Made by a program: the position numbers and the translations under genes. Below, piece by piece: positions 6,554 through 9,592 of a DNA stretch of 9,592 nucleotides; the stretch's first letter is position 1; the number at the start of each line of letters is the position of its first letter. Under the pieces are notes generated by a model. That model was not told the DNA's origin and did no database searches. It worked only from the letters and a program-made list of their open reading frames with translations. This DNA comes from Desulfobacteraceae bacterium (lineage in GTDB: Bacteria > Desulfobacterota > DSM-4660 > Desulfatiglandales > HGW-15), in the NCBI GenBank assembly GCA_003819975.1, contig RPPU01000125.1:1-9592 (forward strand), read 5' to 3'.

Positions 6554-8401
6554 TTGTTCAACAACCAATTAAGGAATATTGCCATCATTGCCCATGTGGA
6601 TCACGGTAAAACAACCTTGGTGGATGCCATGTTCCGGCAAAGCGGCCTTTTCCGGGCCAACCAGGAGATGGCCGAACGGCTCATGGATACCATGGACCTG
6701 GAAAAAGAGCGCGGCATCACCATTGCGGCTAAAAATTGTTCCGTGGTCTGGAAAGGGATCCAGATCAATATTATCGATACGCCGGGTCACGCCGATTTCG
6801 GCGGAGAAGTAGAACGGGCCCTGTCCATGGTCGACGGGGCTATTTTACTGGTGGATGCTTCTGAAGGCCCCTTGCCTCAAACCCGGTTTGTGCTCAAAAA
6901 AGCCCTTGAAGCCGGCCTCAAGATTGTCGTGGTCATCAACAAGATCGACCGCTCGGACGCCCGGCCCTATGAAGTGCTTAATGAAATCTACGATCTCATG
7001 ATCGATCTGGGCGCCGATGACGAGCAGATTGAATTTCCTTTGCTTTATGCCGTCGGCCGGGACGGGATCGCCATGAAAGATTTGGACCAAGGCAGCCGGG
7101 ATCTTCATTTGCTGATGGACATGATCCTGGAAGAGATCCCGGGACCCCGCCACGATCCGGAAGCGCCCTTTCAGATGCTGGTCTCCGACCTGGGCTACTC
7201 CGATTACGTGGGCCGCCTGGCTATCGGCAAAGTCTTTAACGGATCGGCCCGGGATAAAGACAGCCTGGTGTGCCTGAATGCAAAGAATCAAAGCATCCCT
7301 CTTAAAGTGACCAAGCTGCAGGTCTATGAAGGCATCAAACTCAAGGATGTGGACCAGGTCCGGCCCGGCGATATCGCCGTGTTGGCCGGCATTGAAGAAG
7401 TCACGATCGGCGATACCATTTGCAATAGCCAGACCCGCCAGGCCTTGCCGCGCATCAATGTGGACGAACCCACCGTCTCCATGACCTTTACCATCAATCA
7501 TTCTCCCTTTGGAGGCAAAGAAGGCAAATATGTCCAGTCCGGCCGCATCCATGAACGCTTGCGCAAAGAGACGTTGCGCAATGTCTCCATCCAGGTGGAA
7601 GAGGCCCCGGACCGGGAAGGCATCGTCGTCAAGGGCCGGGGCGAATTCCAGCTCGCTATTTTGATCGAAACCATGCGGCGGGAAGGATATGAGTTCTGCG
7701 TGGGCAGGCCGGAAGTCATATTACATTATGAAAAAAATAAAATTCTCGAGCCCGTGGAGCAATTGCTGGTTGACTGTGAAGAACGTTTTCTGGGCGTGGT
7801 CACGGAAAAACTCTCCCTGCGCAAGGGCAAAATGATCAACCTGGTCAATAACGGCAAAGGCCGGGTGCGCATGGATTTTTCCATACCGAGCCGGACCTTG
7901 ATCGGCTACCGCGATGAATTTCTCACCGACACCCGCGGCACCGGCCTTATGCATTCCATCTTTGACGGCTATGAAGAATATCGGGGCGATTGTATCAGCC
8001 GGTTCACCGGCTCCATTGTGTCCGATCGCACCGGCCATGCGGTTCCCTATGCGCTCTACAACCTGGAACCCCGCGGCCGCCTCTTTGTGTTGCCCGGCGA
8101 CTTGGTTTATGAAGGCATGATCGTGGGCGAACACAACCGCGGCAACGATATCGATGTAAACCCCTGCAAGGAAAAAAAGCTCTCCAATATGCGGGCATCC
8201 GGAAGAGATGAAAACGTCATTCTGACCCCAATCAAACTGCCGACGCTGGAGCAGGCCATCAGTTTCATTCGCGACGATGAGTTACTGGAGATCACCCCCT
8301 TGTCGATCCGGATGCGGAAAGCGGTTCTCCTGTATCAACAACGCCGCAATCTCTCCCGCCTGACCAAGAAAGAAGCGGATTCGAGCATAAAGAATGAATA
8401 A
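6554..8401 (+). CDS. typA: Ribosome-associated GTPase TypA/BipA
   Basis: The product is 615 residues (E. coli BipA is 607). The GTPase domain shows G1 AHVDHGKT (13-20), switch I ERGITI (52-57), G3 DTPGH (75-79) and G4 NKID (129-132). The G5 region reads YAVGRDG. The EF-G-like domains II, III and V and the BipA-specific C-terminal domain (GHAVPYALYNLEPRGRLFV and VNPCKEKKLSNMRASG) follow in full. It is a translational GTPase that binds the ribosome and helps 50S assembly and stress or cold adaptation in enteric bacteria. The start is unusual. The frame is closed by TAG at 6521-6523, there is no in-frame ATG between that and the G1 motif, and the only standard alternative start ahead of the conserved RNIAIIAHVDHGKTT is TTG at 6554, with no Shine-Dalgarno at normal spacing. 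A GGAG at 6527-6530 is 23 nt away. It is transcribed away from the signalling genes and seems monocistronic. Confidence 0.96.
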   Translation: MFNNQLRNIAIIAHVDHGKTTLVDAMFRQSGLFRANQEMAERLMDTMDLEKERGITIAAKNCSVVWKGIQINIIDTPGHADFGGEVERALSMVDGAILLVDASEGPLPQTRFVLKKALEAGLKIVVVINKIDRSDARPYEVLNEIYDLMIDLGADDEQIEFPLLYAVGRDGIAMKDLDQGSRDLHLLMDMILEEIPGPRHDPEAPFQMLVSDLGYSDYVGRLAIGKVFNGSARDKDSLVCLNAKNQSIPLKVTKLQVYEGIKLKDVDQVRPGDIAVLAGIEEVTIGDTICNSQTRQALPRINVDEPTVSMTFTINHSPFGGKEGKYVQSGRIHERLRKETLRNVSIQVEEAPDREGIVVKGRGEFQLAILIETMRREGYEFCVGRPEVILHYEKNKILEPVEQLLVDCEERFLGVVTEKLSLRKGKMINLVNNGKGRVRMDFSIPSRTLIGYRDEFLTDTRGTGLMHSIFDGYEEYRGDCISRFTGSIVSDRTGHAVPYALYNLEPRGRLFVLPGDLVYEGMIVGEHNRGNDIDVNPCKEKKLSNMRASGRDENVILTPIKLPTLEQAISFIRDDELLEITPLSIRMRKAVLLYQQRRNLSRLTKKEADSSIKNE

Positions 8402-8419
8402 GGAGCGACGATGCCTATC

Positions 8420-8447
8420 GTAGGGGCGACCGGCCGGTCGCCCCTAC
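8420..8447. repeat. Perfect 28-bp palindrome, GTAGGGG/CCCCTAC type, copy B
   Basis: The left half is GTAGGGGCGACCGG and the right half is its exact reverse complement, with no loop. It begins 18 nt after the typA stop codon. The outer arms are identical to copy A at 906-933, while the inner seven bases (CGACCGG against TTCAAAA) are unrelated but equally palindromic. It is not followed by a T-run. It may act as a transcript 3'-end hairpin, but the shared arms point to a dispersed repeat family. Confidence 0.8.
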
Positions 8448-8534
8448 TGCTAAAGACGGCCCAATCATTATCCACAAAAAATTGCCTTTGAATAGTAGGG
8501 CCTAAAAATTTAATGAGCAATTTTTATGAATTTG

Positions 8535-8543
8535 TGGTAAAAT
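8535..8543 (+). promoter_or_regulatory. Extended -10 promoter for the Cys-ribbon gene
   Basis: TGGTAAAAT is an extended -10 (TGn then TAAAAT at 8538-8543). It closely resembles the minus-strand TGGTAAGAT ahead of the rstA-like gene. No -35 hexamer of quality is present. The predicted start near 8550 leaves about 205 nt of leader before the ATG at 8755. Confidence 0.35.
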
Positions 8544-8754
8544 GAGAACAATTAAGGCTTTATCATTAAGCCAAAAGTGTACCAAGTTTCTCGGAGGGTA
8601 ACAATATATTGTAGGCGACTTTAACAATAAACCGCAATATATCGCGTTACAATCGTGACCTGGAACAGTATATTTTAGCCCGGAAACGAGACCAGCCCGC
8701 CTGGCCCGGTTCCCGAGCCTGATAACCTTAAACATTCAGCCAGAGGAAAAATAC

Positions 8755-9174
8755 ATGACAAATCAAAAAGTTGCCGATGACGTTATAGCCCATTGCTCCA
8801 GTTGCAAAAAGGATCTAAACCATACAATCGTGGCTATTGATGAAGATAAAATCATTCGAGTGCTCTGCGCAACCTGTAAAAAGGAGCATGCTTATCGTGC
8901 CCCGCGCGAAGACAAGCCTCTTAAAAAGAAAAGAGCCGTAAAACGGGCTTCATCCAAAAAAAACATCTCACCCCTTGAAGAATGGGAAAAAGCCATGGAA
9001 CAAATCAAAGAACTCTCGGCTAAACCCTATACCCTGGCCGGCCGTTTTGAAGCCGGTGAAAAACTGGACCACAGCACCTTTGGTCTGGGCTTGGTTAAAA
9101 ACGTCAGCTTATCCAACAAAATGGACGTCGTATTCAAAGAAGGGACCAAAATGCTGGTCTGGGGTCGTTCTTAA
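8755..9174 (+). CDS. Zinc-ribbon plus SH3-like small protein, function unknown
   Basis: The product is 139 residues. An N-terminal zinc ribbon is marked by two knuckles, Cys14-x-x-Cys17 and Cys38-x-x-Cys41. A strongly basic linker (about 54-69, LKKKRAVKRASSKK) follows, then a helix (74-89), and a C-terminal all-beta module (about 92-139) with GRFEAGEKLDHSTFGLGLVKNV and MDVVFKEGTKMLVWGR. The last part has the look of CarD- or Tudor-type SH3 barrels (a turn, FGxGxV, then an IxVxFxDGxxxLV strand pair). Proteins of this make-up are frequent hypotheticals in Deltaproteobacteria-like genomes as far as I recall. Zinc ribbon, basic linker and SH3 barrel together suggest nucleic-acid or RNA-polymerase association, but this is inference and no function is assigned. 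GAGG lies 8 nt before the ATG. It has its own extended -10 promoter, and its TAA stop touches the stem-loop repeat at 9175-9217. Confidence 0.85.
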   Translation: MTNQKVADDVIAHCSSCKKDLNHTIVAIDEDKIIRVLCATCKKEHAYRAPREDKPLKKKRAVKRASSKKNISPLEEWEKAMEQIKELSAKPYTLAGRFEAGEKLDHSTFGLGLVKNVSLSNKMDVVFKEGTKMLVWGRS

Positions 9175-9217
9175 AATGTTTTTTCGGCCCTGAAAAGCAT
9201 AGGGCCGAAAAAACATT
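9175..9217 (+). repeat. Stop-codon-linked stem-loop repeat, copy 2
   Basis: The left arm AATGTTTTTTCGGCCCT (9175-9191) pairs perfectly over 17 bp with 9201-9217 around the loop GAAAAGCAT (9192-9200). It starts at the base after the TAA stop of the Cys-ribbon gene and includes two bases of the opposing gene's stop codon, so it fills the whole convergent spacer. The loop is identical to copy 1 (minus strand 3191-3233), and the stem differs by a compensated base pair. U-run first and A-run last is the reverse of an intrinsic terminator on both strands. Confidence 0.8.
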
Positions 9218-9592
9218 AGGGCGCAAACCCGGTGCCGGTGTATTTTTCCAAAATAGCCGTCTTAACCAGCCATTCACCCTCTTTCTTCACCACCTTAAGC
9301 CGGAACTGATAAAGATCCGCATTCTCGCTCACCTTTTCCAGCCATCGCTCCGGATCGTCATAAAGCTCTTTCAGGCCCGGAATGTTTTGCTCCTTTTTGA
9401 CGATCAGAAAAGGAACCGTGACCGAGGGTTCGCCGTCCCGGGGAGTAAGATCCACGCTGGCCCGGGGATGCACCACGCTTAATTCGCCATAGTGTCTGAA
9501 AACCATGAAAAGAATTCCCTTCGCTCCTTGCCGGTCGATCCCGTGCGGCTGGGCCTGAAAATCGGGCGTGGTCAGTTCCAGAATCCCCTTGA
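9216..9592 (-). CDS. Hypothetical protein, 5' end outside the window
   Basis: The frame is open from the window edge to the TAA at 9218-9216, giving at least 124 residues (partial at the N-terminus). An internal ATG at 9506 is unlikely to be the start, because the upstream residues (KGILELTTPDFQAQPHGIDR, then QGAKGILF) read smoothly into it with no ribosome binding site. The visible part has alternating beta-like segments (LSVVHPRASVDL, SVTVPFLIVKK), a helical region IPGLKELYDDPERWLEKVSENADLYQ, and two closing strands (FRLKVVKKEGEWLVKTAILE). The pattern suggests a small alpha+beta barrel such as the SnoaL/NTF2-like fold, and resembles hypotheticals of Deltaproteobacteria-like genomes. I do not recognise a function. 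It converges with the Cys-ribbon gene and shares the stem-loop repeat as its 3' end. Confidence 0.75.
   Translation of the reverse strand, partial: KGILELTTPDFQAQPHGIDRQGAKGILFMVFRHYGELSVVHPRASVDLTPRDGEPSVTVPFLIVKKEQNIPGLKELYDDPERWLEKVSENADLYQFRLKVVKKEGEWLVKTAILEKYTGTGFAP

Larger units (their letters stand above)
8402..8754. other. 353-bp spacer between typA and the Cys-ribbon gene
   Basis: From left to right this holds the 28-bp palindrome at 8420-8447, a perfect DnaA-box 9-mer TTATCCACA (8468-8476), and an extended -10 promoter (TGGTAAAAT, 8535-8543). A small inverted repeat GGCTT/AAGCC and a 10-bp palindrome CAATATATTG (8602-8611) follow. A G/C-rich hairpin-prone stretch near 8680-8720 includes CCAG/CTGG. 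The last part would be a leader of about 200 nt for the gene at 8755. No credible reading frame is present on either strand. Confidence 0.65.

Noticed and set aside
6845..7552. A 235-codon minus-strand frame inside typA.
   Set aside because: It is the antisense shadow of conserved TypA domains; no motif or start signal supports it.
8638..8651. A second RstA-box-like site, TATATCGCGTTACA, upstream of the Cys-ribbon gene.
   Set aside because: Two of the 12 fixed positions fail, and it lies downstream of the likely transcription start, so chance is the better explanation.
8502..8735. A 77-codon minus-strand frame in the spacer after typA.
   Set aside because: It crosses the promoter and leader of the next gene, has no ribosome site and no protein-like character.

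Overview
This window looks like chromosomal DNA of a Gram-negative bacterium of moderate G+C. The evidence is a predicted outer-membrane DUF2860-type protein with a signal peptide, and an RstA/RstB-type two-component pair with a periplasmic sensor loop. Several proteins, especially the Cys-ribbon protein at 8755..9174 and the partial gene at 9216..9592, resemble hypotheticals common in Deltaproteobacteria (Desulfobacterota)-like genomes. That lineage is a guess from protein style, not a demonstrated placement. I see no rRNA, tRNA, CRISPR array or complete mobile element.

Layout. Positions 1-6103 are transcribed leftward. In order of transcription they hold a soluble multi-sensor hybrid histidine kinase (6103 to 3602), a zincin-type metallopeptidase whose start overlaps the kinase stop by ATGA (3605 to 3231), a stem-loop repeat, a regulatory spacer, an RstA-like response regulator (3076 to 2357), an RstB-like sensor kinase (2322 to 973), a perfect 28-bp palindrome, and a DUF2860-like gene (717 to 76) that appears to lack its C-terminal half. 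A 450-bp divergent spacer (6104-6553) separates these from the rightward genes. The rightward genes are typA/bipA (6554-8401, TTG start), a second 28-bp palindrome, and a small zinc-ribbon plus SH3-like protein (8755-9174). A second copy of the stem-loop repeat then fills the convergent spacer to a leftward gene that runs off the window (9216-9592).

How it works together. Signalling dominates: one membrane sensor/regulator pair and one cytoplasmic hybrid kinase with PAS-GAF-PAS inputs and a terminal receiver. The best regulatory evidence is a 14-bp site upstream of the rstA-like gene that fits the Escherichia coli RstA box at every specified position. It is centred about 61 bp upstream of a start point inferred from an extended -10 element, so the pair probably autoregulates.

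The less ordinary content is in the spacers. One family is two copies of a stem-loop with a conserved 9-nt loop, each touching the TAA stop of a gene in the same orientation. The stem is conserved by compensatory base changes, but its U and A runs are in the reverse order of an intrinsic terminator. The other family is two 28-bp palindromes with identical outer arms and unrelated but still palindromic cores, each just 3' of a gene. I found no clearly new multi-gene system.
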